The notes beneath the pieces are model-generated. The model worked only from the letters and a program-made list of their open reading frames with translations, was not told the DNA's origin and did no database searches. Both the position numbers and the translations under genes were made by a program. Below, piece after piece: positions 25,118 through 34,828 of a stretch of DNA of 64,000 bases. The stretch covers positions 1 through 64,000 of the forward strand of contig CAKZJE010000089.1 of assembly GCA_936941155.1 (NCBI GenBank), written 5' to 3'. The stretch comes from an uncultured Methylomonas sp. GTDB taxonomy: Bacteria; Pseudomonadota; Gammaproteobacteria; Methylococcales; Methylomonadaceae. Each line of letters begins with the position of its first letter. Within the stretch, counting starts at the first letter, position 1.

Positions 25118-25594
25118 ATGCTAACAAAATTAGAATTATTCCAAGCTTTTGTTGCCCCTGCGATTTTTATTTCGGCATCTGGACTATTTGTTTTAACCCT
25201 GAATGCTCGGTTAATGGCAATGGTTTCACGTTTGCGCGTTTTTCATAAAGAAAAACATTTAGCGGCACAGGCAGGAAAAAAGCAGGAAGTTTTGACTCTG
25301 CAATCACAAATTGAATCTATCGAATTACGATCTGGAAAAATTAAAAACGCCTTTTTTTATAGTCTGCTTGGCACAATTGGCGTAATGATTACTTGTTTGC
25401 TATTAGGTTTAGGTCTTTATGTATATGAAGCCTTAACCATTGCGGTAATTTTATTTGTGATTTCGGTATTATCCATGTTAATTGGCATGGTGTTTTTTAT
25501 TTCAGAAGTATCTATTGCTTTAACTTCAGTTAAAGAAGAAGAAACATTGTATAACCTGATAGATTTAATTGACCTGACTAGCGGCGAACAATAA
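25118..25594 (+). CDS. DUF2721 membrane protein
   Basis: A 158-residue protein. ELFQAFVAPAIFISASGLFVLTLNARL is the DUF2721 start. Two further hydrophobic segments follow (FFYSLLGTIGVMITCLLLGLG and LTIAVILFVISVLSMLIGMVF), with a charged loop after the first. Function is unknown. It sits between sufD (15 bases) and sufS (31 bases), an unusual place. Confidence 0.8.
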   Translation: MLTKLELFQAFVAPAIFISASGLFVLTLNARLMAMVSRLRVFHKEKHLAAQAGKKQEVLTLQSQIESIELRSGKIKNAFFYSLLGTIGVMITCLLLGLGLYVYEALTIAVILFVISVLSMLIGMVFFISEVSIALTSVKEEETLYNLIDLIDLTSGEQ

Positions 25595-25625
25595 CCGCTC
25601 ACGATAATATGACTAATTTCAAAAT

Positions 25626-26846
25626 ATGAATTATCCAATAGAGAAAATCCGCGCCGATTTCCCAATTTTAGAACAAAAAATTCGCAATAAACCGTTAATT
25701 TATTTTGATAACGCCGCCAGTTGCCAAAAACCAAATCAGGTGATTGATTGTATCAGTAATTTTTATCGGCAAGATTATGCGAATGTGCATCGCGGTGTGC
25801 ATACTTTAAGCCAACGCGCGAGTGATAAATATGAAGCAGTGCGCGAAAAGCTGAAAAGTTTCATTAATGCCGCTAACGAAAAAGAAATTGTGTTTGTGCG
25901 TGGTGCAACCGAGGCAATTAATTTGGTTGCGCAAACTTACGGGCGGGCGAATATTAAAGTCGGTGATGAAATTTTAATCACCGCAATGGAGCATCACGCG
26001 AATATTGTGCCTTGGCAAATGTTGTGTCAACAAAATGGTGCGGTTTTGAAAGTTGCGCCGATGGATTTGAATGGCGAGTTGATTTATGCCGAATTTGAAA
26101 AATTATTAACCGATAAAACCAAATTAGTTGCAGTCACGCACATGTCTAACGCGCTGGGTTCGGTTAATCCAGTGAAGAAAATGATTGCCGCCGCTCATGC
26201 GAAAAACATTCCGGTGTTAGTTGATGGCGCACAGGCGATTCCGCATACCAAAGTGGATGTGCAAGATTTGGATTGTGATTTTTATGTGTTTTCAGGGCAT
26301 AAACTTTACGCGCCGTCAGGCATTGGTGCGTTGTATGGTAAACAGGCGTTTTTAGAAGCCATGCCTCCGTATCATGGTGGTGGCGATATGATTCGTACTG
26401 TGACGTTTGAAAAATCCACTTACGCGGGCTTGCCGCATAAATTTGAGGCAGGAACTCCGAGTATTGCTGATACGGTCGGTTTTGGTGCGGCGATTGATTA
26501 TATTAATGCGATTGGGATTGAGGCGATTGCCGCGCATGAGCATGAGTTATTAGTGTATGCGACTGAAAAAGCCATGCAAATTAAAGGCTTGAATATTATC
26601 GGGCAAGCGGCTGAAAAAGGCGGAATTTTGTCATTTACGCTCGACCGCATTCATCCGCACGATATTGGCACGATGTTGGATAGTCAAGGGATTGCGATTC
26701 GTGCCGGACATCATTGTGCAATGCCGGTGATGGATTTTTTTAACGTTCCAGCTACTGCGCGGGTTTCGTTTGGCATGTACAACACTAAAGCAGAAGTGGA
26801 TGTGTTGATATTGGCTGTGACGGAATTGATAAAAATTTTTGGCTAG
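25626..26846 (+). CDS. sufS: Cysteine desulfurase SufS
   Basis: A 406-residue group II desulfurase. It takes sulfur from Cys for cluster assembly, using PLP. Seen: YFDNAASCQKP, VHRGVHTLSQRA, FVRGATEAINLVA, the PLP Lys in FSGHKLYAPSGIGALYG, and the catalytic Cys in RAGHHCAMPVM. The short Cys loop and RAGHHC mark SufS rather than IscS. No SufE or SufU gene is seen in the window. Confidence 0.96.
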   Translation: MNYPIEKIRADFPILEQKIRNKPLIYFDNAASCQKPNQVIDCISNFYRQDYANVHRGVHTLSQRASDKYEAVREKLKSFINAANEKEIVFVRGATEAINLVAQTYGRANIKVGDEILITAMEHHANIVPWQMLCQQNGAVLKVAPMDLNGELIYAEFEKLLTDKTKLVAVTHMSNALGSVNPVKKMIAAAHAKNIPVLVDGAQAIPHTKVDVQDLDCDFYVFSGHKLYAPSGIGALYGKQAFLEAMPPYHGGGDMIRTVTFEKSTYAGLPHKFEAGTPSIADTVGFGAAIDYINAIGIEAIAAHEHELLVYATEKAMQIKGLNIIGQAAEKGGILSFTLDRIHPHDIGTMLDSQGIAIRAGHHCAMPVMDFFNVPATARVSFGMYNTKAEVDVLILAVTELIKIFG

Positions 26847-26926
26847 TCTTATTGTACTGGCAAGATCGAAAACTCTGGTGTCAACAAACCATTAAGCATA
26901 TCTTATAGTGTTTTAATTCTACGGCA

Positions 26927-27961
26927 TTGTTTATGTTATCCAGAGATAAGTTAAAAGAAAAGATAGTTGAGCTATATGAAACAACAAAAAACTTTACTTT
27001 GGAGTGTTTTGATAAAGCTTATAAAAAAGCTAAAAAAGCTAAAAAAGCTAAAGAAGTTTTATTAGCTATTTTTAAAACTATAAAAAAAATTTTTTTATTT
27101 TTCTTTGTCACATTAAGCGTCATAGTTGTTTGTCTTACATACTATTTGATATATTTAGACACATTTGTATGGAAAAAAGACAATACATCATTAAATAACA
27201 TTTCTTCAAAACTAATTGATATTGATAAGAAAATATCAAAAGCTGATGCTGGCAATGATTATATAGAAATAAATAAGATGAAAGATTCTTTCATTACAGT
27301 TGAGGCAAAATTTTGTTCATCTTATAAGCTGGTATTGAGAGATTCAAAGCTTTTATATAAACAGCCATTTAAATCTATGAAGTACACAAGAGATTTACTG
27401 GATTATAAAAAAACAGACAGTATTGCTTGGGGAAAACTTTGCGATTCTTTCAATAATTTGAATCAGGGAGTTCCATCTTCTATTTTAATCAATCAATTTG
27501 GTGAAAGTGAAAAAGATATTGTTAATACAGTAACCGTTATTAATGAAGTTTTAGCCCAAATAAAAGAAGATACAGATGAAATTCATATCTATGTAAAAGG
27601 CTATGCAGATAAAGAAGATGATTTTTGGGAACGCAAACTTGATTCTAAGTTTCCTTATAAAGAAATAGAATATTATAAAGCAAACAATTATTTAAAGAAT
27701 GTTTATTCAATCAACAACGCTAATTTACTGAAAGCGAAAATTCCTTCAAGCAAAATTATAGATGCGGGTAATTACAGCAATAAAGACCTTCCGCTATTGA
27801 GAGCAAAGTTCGTATTTGATAACTATTTTAAGGATTACTTGAAAGAATGTCTTAAAATAAAATCGAAAGGCGGTATTTTGGAAGGTGATGTAGTTGAAAG
27901 TAATTCACCTGACATTAGAAATACAGAAATTTATGTAACCGTTTGTGCAAGCGAATATTAA
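26927..27961 (+). CDS. Membrane-anchored protein with a divergent OmpA-like C-terminal domain
   Basis: 344 residues, very A+T-rich. A basic N-terminus has a short Lys-Ala repeat (KKAKKAKKAKE, residues about 34-44), then one membrane helix (IFLFFFVTLSVIVVCLTYYLIYL). The large outer region ends with IHIYVKGYADKEDD, DLPLLRAKFVFDNYF and RNTEIYVTV. These correspond in order to the OmpA/MotB elements (GHAD, LSxxRAxxV, NRRVEI), though divergent. This suggests peptidoglycan or envelope attachment. Codon use unlike sufS suggests transfer. Confidence 0.55.
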   Translation: MFMLSRDKLKEKIVELYETTKNFTLECFDKAYKKAKKAKKAKEVLLAIFKTIKKIFLFFFVTLSVIVVCLTYYLIYLDTFVWKKDNTSLNNISSKLIDIDKKISKADAGNDYIEINKMKDSFITVEAKFCSSYKLVLRDSKLLYKQPFKSMKYTRDLLDYKKTDSIAWGKLCDSFNNLNQGVPSSILINQFGESEKDIVNTVTVINEVLAQIKEDTDEIHIYVKGYADKEDDFWERKLDSKFPYKEIEYYKANNYLKNVYSINNANLLKAKIPSSKIIDAGNYSNKDLPLLRAKFVFDNYFKDYLKECLKIKSKGGILEGDVVESNSPDIRNTEIYVTVCASEY

Positions 27962-28027
27962 AATATAAACACCAATAAGATGTACTGAACGAAGAGAAGT
28001 GCATCGGTACACATAAAGTAGCGCAAA

Positions 28028-28165
28028 ATGTCATCCCTATTACTGAATCATAAATTACAGGAAGAAATTGACCACATCCCTGAAGACACACTATTATCTT
28101 TTGTCAGCTGTTGGAAAAATATGAACAATCAAATATTTCAAGATATTTGCAGAACGAAAAAATAA
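28028..28165 (+). pseudogene. Short antitoxin-like fragment
   Basis: A 45-codon ORF, MSSLLLNHKLQEEIDHIPED followed by TLLSFVSCWKNMNNQIF. The string LQEEIDHIPEDTLL is typical of the N-terminus of small DUF2281/addiction-module antitoxins, normally 70-80 residues. No toxin follows. It is probably a remnant. Confidence 0.4.
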
Positions 28166-28182
28166 TTTAGTCGATTTTTAAA

Positions 28183-28587
28183 ATGAAGCAACAGAACGAC
28201 TATCTATTTGTTTACGGCACATTGCGACAAAATAGCAATCACAAAATGTCTGAATTTTTAAGACGTTATGCGAATTTTGTTGGAAATGGCAGCTATCAAG
28301 GGAAACTTTATCAAGTGGATTATTATCCGGGCGTTGTGCCATCGGATAGCCCGCAGGATCATGTGCAAGGGGAAGTTTATCAGCTGATTGATGCGGATAA
28401 ACTCTTTGCACAATTGGATGAATATGAAGAATGCAGTCGCCATTTTCCACGGCCGACTGAATATATTCGCTGCAAGCAAAACGTCACACTCACAACCGGT
28501 GAAATCATGTCGGTTTGGATTTATCTGTTTAATCGCGCAACCACAGGTTTACAACTCATTGAATCAGGAGATTTTTATCAACACTAA
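28183..28587 (+). CDS. Gamma-glutamylcyclotransferase-family protein
   Basis: A 134-residue protein. LFVYGTLRQNSNHK is the GGCT/AIG2 nucleotide-like loop (YGTLR), and the Glu in LDEYEECS is in the place of the catalytic acid. This fold acts on gamma-glutamyl amines; bacterial members are mostly uncharacterised. It starts soon after the antitoxin fragment and precedes dusA. Confidence 0.8.
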   Translation: MKQQNDYLFVYGTLRQNSNHKMSEFLRRYANFVGNGSYQGKLYQVDYYPGVVPSDSPQDHVQGEVYQLIDADKLFAQLDEYEECSRHFPRPTEYIRCKQNVTLTTGEIMSVWIYLFNRATTGLQLIESGDFYQH

Positions 28588-28693
28588 CTTGTTTTTGCTT
28601 ACGTCAAAAATCTAAATTAGCCGCTAAAAAAACAGCTATCACCCGCAAAAATCAACGCTTTAAACCAAATCCCCCGCCACAAAAATTTCTTAC

Positions 28694-29665
28694 ATGAATA
28701 AAATCAATCGCTTATTTTCAATTGCCCCGATGCTAGATTGGACGGATAAACATTGCCGTTATTTTCATCGCATTTTATCACAACATGCTGTTTTATATAC
28801 TGAAATGGTCACAACCGGAGCATTAATTTATGCTGATTCGCACCGTTTTTTGCAATTTAATTCTGAAGAACAACCAGTCGCTTTTCAATTAGGCGGCTCA
28901 AATCCTGCTGATTTGGCGAAATGTGCAAAAATGGTGGAGGATTATGGCTATGCGGAAGTGAATTTAAATGTCGGTTGCCCTAGCGATAGAGTGCAAAATG
29001 GGCAATTTGGCGCGTGTTTAATGCTAGAGCCTGCGAGAGTTGCCGAGTGTGTTGCCGCCATGAAAAATGCGGTGAAAATCCCAGTGACGGTGAAATCACG
29101 CATAGGCGTGGACGAGCGCGATTCTTATCCTGAATTAGTTGAATTTATGGGGCTTTGTGCCAGCGCGGGTTGTGAAACGTTTATTGTTCATGCGCGTAAA
29201 GCGTGGTTAAGTGGTTTGTCGCCGAAACAAAATCGCGACGTGCCGCCGTTGCGTTACGACGTGGTTTATCAATTAAAACAAGACTTTCCGCAGCTAGAAA
29301 TTATTTTAAACGGCGGTGTTACCAGTTTAGAACAATCTGCGAAAATTTTGCAGCAGGTTGACGGGGTGATGGTAGGTCGAGAGGCTTATCAAAATCCGTA
29401 TCTGTTGGCGCAAGTTGATATTCAGATTTTTGGGCAGAATCAACCGCTTAAAACCAGAGAAGAAATTGTGCTGGCGTTGATACCTTATATTCAACAACAG
29501 TTAGCGCAAGGTGTACGTTTTAATAGTATCACGCGCCATATTTTGGGCTTATTTCATGGCGAAAATGGCGCGAGAGGTTGGCGACGTTATTTAAGTGAAA
29601 ACGCCACAAAAAACGGCGCGGATGAACGTGTGCTGTTGCAAGCCTTAAGTTTTACGCAACGATAG
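28694..29665 (+). CDS. dusA: tRNA-dihydrouridine(20/20a) synthase
   Basis: A 323-residue flavoenzyme that reduces U20/U20a of tRNA with NADPH. Seen: [19 protein letters not shown] (FMN-site start), [20 protein letters not shown] with the catalytic Cys in the usual DusA position, [32 protein letters not shown] and [13 protein letters not shown]. The LDWTDxHCR and GLSPKxNR motifs identify DusA among Dus types. Confidence 0.95.
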   Translation: MNKINRLFSIAPMLDWTDKHCRYFHRILSQHAVLYTEMVTTGALIYADSHRFLQFNSEEQPVAFQLGGSNPADLAKCAKMVEDYGYAEVNLNVGCPSDRVQNGQFGACLMLEPARVAECVAAMKNAVKIPVTVKSRIGVDERDSYPELVEFMGLCASAGCETFIVHARKAWLSGLSPKQNRDVPPLRYDVVYQLKQDFPQLEIILNGGVTSLEQSAKILQQVDGVMVGREAYQNPYLLAQVDIQIFGQNQPLKTREEIVLALIPYIQQQLAQGVRFNSITRHILGLFHGENGARGWRRYLSENATKNGADERVLLQALSFTQR

Positions 29666-29703
29666 TGGTATACTGCACAACTATTTTTTTAAGAGATGAA
29701 ACG

Positions 29704-30246
29704 ATGGAAGAATACTTTTCCAAAATTATTGCCGCCATTGGCGAAGATGTAACCCGTGAAGGTTTAATTGATACGCCAAAACGTGCGGCGAAAGCCTTTA
29801 AGTTTTTAAATAATGGCTACGAAAAAACCTTGGAAGAAGTGCTAAATGGAGCAATTTTCGAGGCGGATACTGAAGATATGGTGATTGTAAAAGATATCGA
29901 ATTGTATTCTTTGTGCGAGCATCATTTGCTGCCTTTTGTTGGTAAATGTCATATTGCGTATTTGCCGCAAGGAAAAGTGCTAGGTTTGTCAAAATTAGCC
30001 CGCATTGTTGATATGTATGCGCGGCGGTTGCAAATTCAGGAAAAACTCACCAAACAAATTGCCGATGCAGTTGAAACAGCAGTGAATGCCAAAGGTGTGG
30101 CGGTTGTGATTGAAGCGAAACACATGTGCATGATGATGCGTGGCGTGGAAAAGCAAAATTCGGTGATGACAACTTCAGTGATGACCGGCATTTTTAGAAA
30201 AGAATTAAGCACTCGCGCTGAGTTTTTAAGTTTAATTAATCGCTAA
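29704..30246 (+). CDS. folE: GTP cyclohydrolase I
   Basis: 180 residues from [15 protein letters not shown]; the ORF extends 13 codons upstream but without a family match. It makes 7,8-dihydroneopterin triphosphate, the pterin for folate and, in H4MPT organisms, possibly methanopterin. The zinc Cys and His lie in [12 protein letters not shown], with the second zinc Cys in [27 protein letters not shown] and TSVMTGIFR complete the signature. Its presence beside pabB-type genes elsewhere in the window fits a C1-active metabolism. Confidence 0.95.
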   Translation: MEEYFSKIIAAIGEDVTREGLIDTPKRAAKAFKFLNNGYEKTLEEVLNGAIFEADTEDMVIVKDIELYSLCEHHLLPFVGKCHIAYLPQGKVLGLSKLARIVDMYARRLQIQEKLTKQIADAVETAVNAKGVAVVIEAKHMCMMMRGVEKQNSVMTTSVMTGIFRKELSTRAEFLSLINR

Positions 30247-30263
30247 AACCTTAGAGTTGAGTT

Positions 30264-31223
30264 ATGCAAAAAAAGACCGGCGTGTTATTTGTTAATTTAG
30301 GTTCACCTGCCTCCCTCAAAACCTCGGCGGTAAGAGCTTTTTTAAGAGAGTTTTTGTGGGATAAACGGGTTGTTAATTTACCCAGACCTTTGTGGTGGCT
30401 GATTTTAAATTTTGTGGTTCTGCCATTTAGACCCCGCAAATCCGCTGAGGCTTATCACAAAATTTGGCACAAAGACGGCTCTCCGCTCATTGTGTTCACC
30501 AAAGCCTTAACTGAAAAAGTTGCCGCTGTTTTTGCAAATACCGAAGTGAGTGTGGATTACGCCATGAGTTATGGGCATCCTCACATTGCAGATAAATTAG
30601 CGAGTTTTAAAGCGCAACAAGTTGATGAAATTGTGATTGTGCCGTTGTATCCGCAATATTCATCCACCACTACCGCTTCGGTTTTTGATGCCTGTGCGCA
30701 AGAAATGATGAGTTGGAGGCATATTCACAACCTGCGTTTTATTAGCGATTACCATCAGCATCCTTTGTATATTAAAGCGATTGCAGATTCCATAAAAACA
30801 GCTTGGCAATCGCAAGGCAAAGGCAAATTATTGCTGATGTCTTTTCATGGTTTACCTGCACAATTGACAGAATGGGGCGATCCTTATTTTTATCAATGTC
30901 AAAAAACTGCACAATTAATTGCAGACGAACTACAACTACAACCCGCGCAATGGCAGCTCGTGTTTCAATCACGATTTGGACGAGCAAAATGGTTGCAACC
31001 TTATTGTGTGGAAACGTTAGAAAACTTACCACAACAAGGCATTAAAGATATTGATGTAGTTTGTCCGGGCTTTGCAGTTGATTGTTTGGAAACATTGGAA
31101 GAAATTGCGATGACAAATCAGGAGATTTTTATAGCGGCGGGTGGTGAGTCTTATCGCTATATTCCCGCGCTGAATGATTCTGATGCTCAAGTTACTCTGC
31201 TAGCCGCGCTTATTAAAGCGTAG
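30264..31223 (+). CDS. hemH: Ferrochelatase
   Basis: A 319-residue protein. It inserts Fe2+ into protoporphyrin IX. VLFVNLGSPASLKTSAVRAFLREFL is the usual bacterial start; the metal-site His lies in MSFHGLPAQLTEWGDPY and the conserved Glu in CPGFAVDCLETLEEI. VPLYPQYSSTTTAS is also present. It follows folE by 17 bases, so it is probably co-transcribed. The heme supports the Ccm genes at 52 kb. Confidence 0.95.
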   Translation: MQKKTGVLFVNLGSPASLKTSAVRAFLREFLWDKRVVNLPRPLWWLILNFVVLPFRPRKSAEAYHKIWHKDGSPLIVFTKALTEKVAAVFANTEVSVDYAMSYGHPHIADKLASFKAQQVDEIVIVPLYPQYSSTTTASVFDACAQEMMSWRHIHNLRFISDYHQHPLYIKAIADSIKTAWQSQGKGKLLLMSFHGLPAQLTEWGDPYFYQCQKTAQLIADELQLQPAQWQLVFQSRFGRAKWLQPYCVETLENLPQQGIKDIDVVCPGFAVDCLETLEEIAMTNQEIFIAAGGESYRYIPALNDSDAQVTLLAALIKA

Positions 31224-31319
31224 AATCGTTAATCTGCAATATCCCTACGAAGCGGCAATTATTTTTAAACCAACTATAATTTACATCACGATGCAAAATA
31301 ACGATTGGACAGATTCAAA

Positions 31320-32513
31320 ATGAAAATAGGAACACCACTAACTAGCACTGCAACAAAAGCTTTACTATTGGGGAGTGGCGAATTAGGCAAAGAAGTCGCA
31401 ATTTCTCTACAACGCTACGGTGTTGAAGTGATTGCAGTCGATCGTTATCCAAATGCGCCGGCTCATCAAGTTGCACACCGTAGTCATGTGATTGATATGA
31501 CAGATGCAGCAGCGGTAAAAAACTTAATTGCCGCCGAACAACCTGATTTTGTGATCCCTGAAATTGAAGCGATTGCAACAGCGGCTTTGTTAGAAATTGA
31601 AGCGGCTGGCGGATGCACGATTGTTCCAAACGCCAGAGCTATTCAATTAACTATGAATCGCGAAGGAATTAGAACGTTAGTAGCAGAAACATTGGGTCTG
31701 CCTACGTCAAAATATGCGTTTGCAACCAATTTTGCAGAATTAAAAACTGCGGTTGATAGTGGAATTGGCTATCCCTGTTTTGTAAAGCCGACCATGTCTT
31801 CTTCTGGCAAAGGTCAATCAATGGTGAAAAATCCAGAGCAATTGGAATCTGCATGGAATTATGCAAATGAAGCAGGACGCGCGGCAACCGGAAAAGTCAT
31901 CGTTGAAGCAGGCATTGATTTTGATTTTGAAATCACGTTATTAACAGTGCGTGCTTTAAATGAAAATGGCGAAGTGGAAACACATTTTTGCGCACCGATA
32001 GGTCACAGACAGGAAAATGGTGATTACCGCGAAAGTTGGCAACCACAAGCAATGACAGAGACTGCATTGCGCTTATCAGAAGAAATTGCAGAAAAAGTAA
32101 CAACTGAAATAGGTGGCTTAGGCTTATTTGGGGTAGAATTGTTTGTCAAAGGTGAACAAGTGTGGTTTAGTGAAGTCAGCCCCAGACCTCACGATACAGG
32201 AATGGTGACAATGGTAACGCAGCGGCAAACGGAATTTGATTTGCATGTTCGGGCTATTTTAGGTTTACCAGTGTCTACAACCATGCAATTCTTAGGTGCA
32301 AGTGCTGTCATTTTAGGAGGAATTGATAAAGCAGCCGTCACTTACACAGGACTGGATAAAGCGTTAGCAATTCCACAAACGGAGATTCGTTTATTTGCCA
32401 AACCGGAAGCTTTTGTGTCTCGACGGATGGGCGTTGCATTAAGTGTCGCTGATACGATTACTGAAGCACGAACAAAGGCAGTAAAAGCCGCCAGTTTAGT
32501 AGAAATTCAATAA
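31320..32513 (+). CDS. purT: Formate-dependent phosphoribosylglycinamide formyltransferase
   Basis: 397 residues from MKIGTPLTS; a TTG start 15 bases earlier is less likely. An ATP-grasp enzyme, it uses formate and ATP for the third step of purine synthesis in place of 10-formyl-H4F. Seen: [51 protein letters not shown], and the Mg site [25 protein letters not shown]. Formate use connects it to C1 metabolism. Confidence 0.96.
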   Translation: MKIGTPLTSTATKALLLGSGELGKEVAISLQRYGVEVIAVDRYPNAPAHQVAHRSHVIDMTDAAAVKNLIAAEQPDFVIPEIEAIATAALLEIEAAGGCTIVPNARAIQLTMNREGIRTLVAETLGLPTSKYAFATNFAELKTAVDSGIGYPCFVKPTMSSSGKGQSMVKNPEQLESAWNYANEAGRAATGKVIVEAGIDFDFEITLLTVRALNENGEVETHFCAPIGHRQENGDYRESWQPQAMTETALRLSEEIAEKVTTEIGGLGLFGVELFVKGEQVWFSEVSPRPHDTGMVTMVTQRQTEFDLHVRAILGLPVSTTMQFLGASAVILGGIDKAAVTYTGLDKALAIPQTEIRLFAKPEAFVSRRMGVALSVADTITEARTKAVKAASLVEIQ

Positions 32514-32536
32514 ACTAGAAGGAGAATGGGTAAGAA

Positions 32537-33184
32537 ATGATAAGAATTCTAGTCGGTTTTTTAAGTGCGTTAGTGGTTTCTAATGTTGCTTTGGCTGATG
32601 TGTATAAATATACCGCGCCTGATGGCAGTGTTTATTACACGGATGAACCACCTAATCAAAAATATACGCGGATTATTCGCACAAAAGTGATTGTACGGAC
32701 GCGAAATAATGAGTTAGCAGAAGCGAGTGATATTTCTGAGGAGAGAAATTATATTCGTACAACACGTCATAAATCGTCACACGGTTCAAAATTGAACAGA
32801 GAAAAGTACAGTGCTTTGATTGCACAAGCGGCTTTAGATTATGGTGTGGATGAAAAATTGTTACATGCAGTGATTCAAGCAGAATCAGGTTATAACCCTG
32901 AAGCAAGATCGCCTGTTGGAGCTGTTGGATTAATGCAGTTGATGCCTGATACCGCATTGCGTTATGGCGTGAGAGTTGAAGATCGCACAGACCCTGCTGA
33001 AAGCATTAGCGGGGGCGCACGTTATTTACGCGATTTGCTGAAAATGTTTAATTCTGACGTAAAACTAGCCGTTGCAGGATATAACGCAGGGGAAAATGCA
33101 GTGAAAAAATATAAAAACTCGATTCCACCTTATCCTGAAACACAAAATTATGTGGCGCAAGTTTTAGATTTTTATGAACGTTAG
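32537..33184 (+). CDS. Lytic transglycosylase with DUF4124 N-terminal domain
   Basis: A 215-residue protein. Signal peptide MIRILVGFLSALVVSNVALA, then a DUF4124 segment (DVYKYTAPDGSVYYTDEPP), a basic linker and a C-terminal SLT domain. LHAVIQAESGYNPEARSPVGAVGLMQLMPDTA carries the catalytic Glu, and AVAGYNAGENAV is the usual GYNAG motif. It cleaves peptidoglycan glycan strands in the periplasm. The AAGGAGAATGGG before the ATG is a strong binding site. Confidence 0.9.
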   Translation: MIRILVGFLSALVVSNVALADVYKYTAPDGSVYYTDEPPNQKYTRIIRTKVIVRTRNNELAEASDISEERNYIRTTRHKSSHGSKLNREKYSALIAQAALDYGVDEKLLHAVIQAESGYNPEARSPVGAVGLMQLMPDTALRYGVRVEDRTDPAESISGGARYLRDLLKMFNSDVKLAVAGYNAGENAVKKYKNSIPPYPETQNYVAQVLDFYER

Positions 33185-33366
33185 GATGTTCGTAAAATAA
33201 TTGAAAGTAGAAAAAATGATTATCACTTGCAGGCTTTTTTAGAAGTTAAGTCTGCATTTCAATTGCAAAAAATAAAATTTCACTCAAAAGCGAATATAGA
33301 TTTATAACTTAAAATTTGAAACAAAGTAGATTTTTGAAATTTAGAGGTAAAACGAGGATTTTTTAA

Positions 33367-33443
33367 TGGGGTGAACGACGGGGATCGAACCCGCGACAAC
33401 AGGAATCACAATCCTGTACTCTACCAACTGAGCTACGCTCACC
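33367..33443 (-). tRNA. tRNA-His (GTG)
   Basis: The minus strand folds as a full cloverleaf. The acceptor stem GTGAGCG pairs with CGTTCAC, with an extra 5' G (G-1) opposite C73 as in all tRNA-His. The anticodon loop TTGTGAT contains GTG, the T arm is GGGTTCGATCCC, and CCA is encoded. It is third in a tRNA-Pro, tRNA-Arg, tRNA-His array. Confidence 0.97.
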
Positions 33444-33476
33444 ATAATGTATGGTGTAAAGAGGAATTTTTTGAAG

Positions 33477-33553
33477 TGGTACGCTTGGCAGGACTCGAAC
33501 CTGCTACCCTCGGCTTAGAAGGCCGATGCTCTATCCAGATGAGCTACAAGCGC
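33477..33553 (-). tRNA. tRNA-Arg (TCT)
   Basis: The acceptor GCGCTTG pairs with CAAGCGT (first pair G-U). The anticodon stem CGGCC/GGCCG-type holds a loop with TCT, the T arm is AGGTTCGAGTCCT, the discriminator is A and CCA is encoded. The D arm is normal (GTAGCTCATCTGGATAGAGC). Confidence 0.96.
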
Positions 33554-33559
33554 GTAGTG

Positions 33560-33636
33560 TGGTCGGGGAAGAGGGATTCGAACCCCCGACATCCTGCTCC
33601 CAAAGCAGGCGCGCTACCAGACTGCGCTATACCCCG
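33560..33636 (-). tRNA. tRNA-Pro (TGG)
   Basis: The acceptor CGGGGTA pairs with TTCCCCG. The anticodon stem CCTGC/GCAGG encloses TTTGGGA with anticodon TGG. The T arm is GGGGGTTCGAATCCC and CCA is encoded. It is first in the three-tRNA array, with seven bases to tRNA-Arg. Confidence 0.97.
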
Positions 33637-33829
33637 ACTGACCTTCTTAAGTTGACTTCTTTTAATGACTCCCTGAAAGAAGGAGCTATAATATAGCTAA
33701 TCACTAAATCTGTCAAACACTTTTTAAAAAATAAAGCGTATTTTCATGCTTTATTTTATAGTTCTCTTTGAAATCAAATAGATAGTATTTTTTATTTTTA
33801 CAGCTAAGGCGCAAGCTTGCCGCCATATT

Positions 33830-34555
33830 TTACAGTTCAAATGTATAAAAATGCTTGTTATTCCATCCTAATAAATGTACGGGCTGTTTTTTCCATTCCG
33901 TAAGTACAAAACGCTGCACGGCTTGATTATCTAAATTGAAATCATGTATGGCAGGACGATGTGTATGTCCATGAATTAAGCGTAAAACGTGATATTCACG
34001 CATCACGGATTCAACAGTTTGTTGATTTACATCCATAATTTTGGCGGATTTATTTTTCTTATGAAAAAAACTGCGGATACGATACCAACGTGCAACTAAT
34101 AGTCGTAACAACAAAGGTTTAGATAACACATTTTCTTGCCATTCAACGGTGTGCGATTTTTGCCGAAACGCTTGATAAGGCAAATCATCCGTACAGAGCA
34201 AATCACCATGCGTTAGCAACGTTTTTACGCCATTTAATTCAATTACCGCATAATCGCTTAATAAAGTAATTCCTGTTTCAGTGCAGAATTTGCTGCCTAA
34301 TAAAAAATCACGATTTCCCGCCTGTAAAAAAATCTCTGTTCCGTTTAATGTAAGTCTTTTAAGTTCTTGTTTTAGCTTATTAATCGGCGGAGTAAAATCA
34401 TCATCCCCTACCCAAACATCAAATAAATCCCCTAATATATAAAGTGCTTTGGCATTTGTGGCGTGATGTTGCAAAAAATAAAGGAATTTAGTCGTTATTT
34501 CAGGTTTTTCTAACGCTAAATGTAAATCAGAGATAAAAAAGATTTCAGTTTTCAC
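33830..34555 (-). CDS. lpxH: UDP-2,3-diacylglucosamine diphosphatase
   Basis: A 241-residue calcineurin-like phosphoesterase making lipid X for lipid A. The metal-site motifs are in order: FISDLHLALEKPE, YILGDLFDVWVGDDD, LQAGNRDFLLGSKF, LLTHGDLLCTDD and LIHGHTHRPAIH. Full length. It confirms a Gram-negative envelope. It lies between the tRNA array and the divergent NlpE-like gene. Confidence 0.95.
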   Translation of the reverse strand: MKTEIFFISDLHLALEKPEITTKFLYFLQHHATNAKALYILGDLFDVWVGDDDFTPPINKLKQELKRLTLNGTEIFLQAGNRDFLLGSKFCTETGITLLSDYAVIELNGVKTLLTHGDLLCTDDLPYQAFRQKSHTVEWQENVLSKPLLLRLLVARWYRIRSFFHKKNKSAKIMDVNQQTVESVMREYHVLRLIHGHTHRPAIHDFNLDNQAVQRFVLTEWKKQPVHLLGWNNKHFYTFEL

Positions 34556-34828
34556 AATATTAAATTACTTATAGTTTATGTTGTATATGCGAATTAGCTA
34601 ATTTTAATTGATTAATATCAATAATTAACATAAATTGGCTCGCTTTTGTAATAGCGATGTTAAGTGAGAATCTGCATTTTAAACTCTAATAAAAGCCTTT
34701 ATAAACATTTCTAGGTCTTTATCAGATTGCAGGTTACTGTGTAAAATCCACATCGTTATTTAAAATAGGTGGAAACTGGTTATTTAAACCTTAACACAGC
34801 CATCGTTACTTTTCTTAAGGAACTCAAT

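Noticed and set aside
26927-27961. Assigning the protein as a flagellar MotB or T6SS TssL component
   Set aside because: The OmpA-like motifs are too divergent and no partner genes are present.
33185-33366. Small RNA in the gap between the transglycosylase and tRNA-His
   Set aside because: No promoter-terminator pair could be supported; the stretch is A+T-rich without clear structure.
33371-33655. A 94-codon plus-strand frame across the tRNA cluster
   Set aside because: It is antisense to three well-folded tRNA genes and has no coding character.
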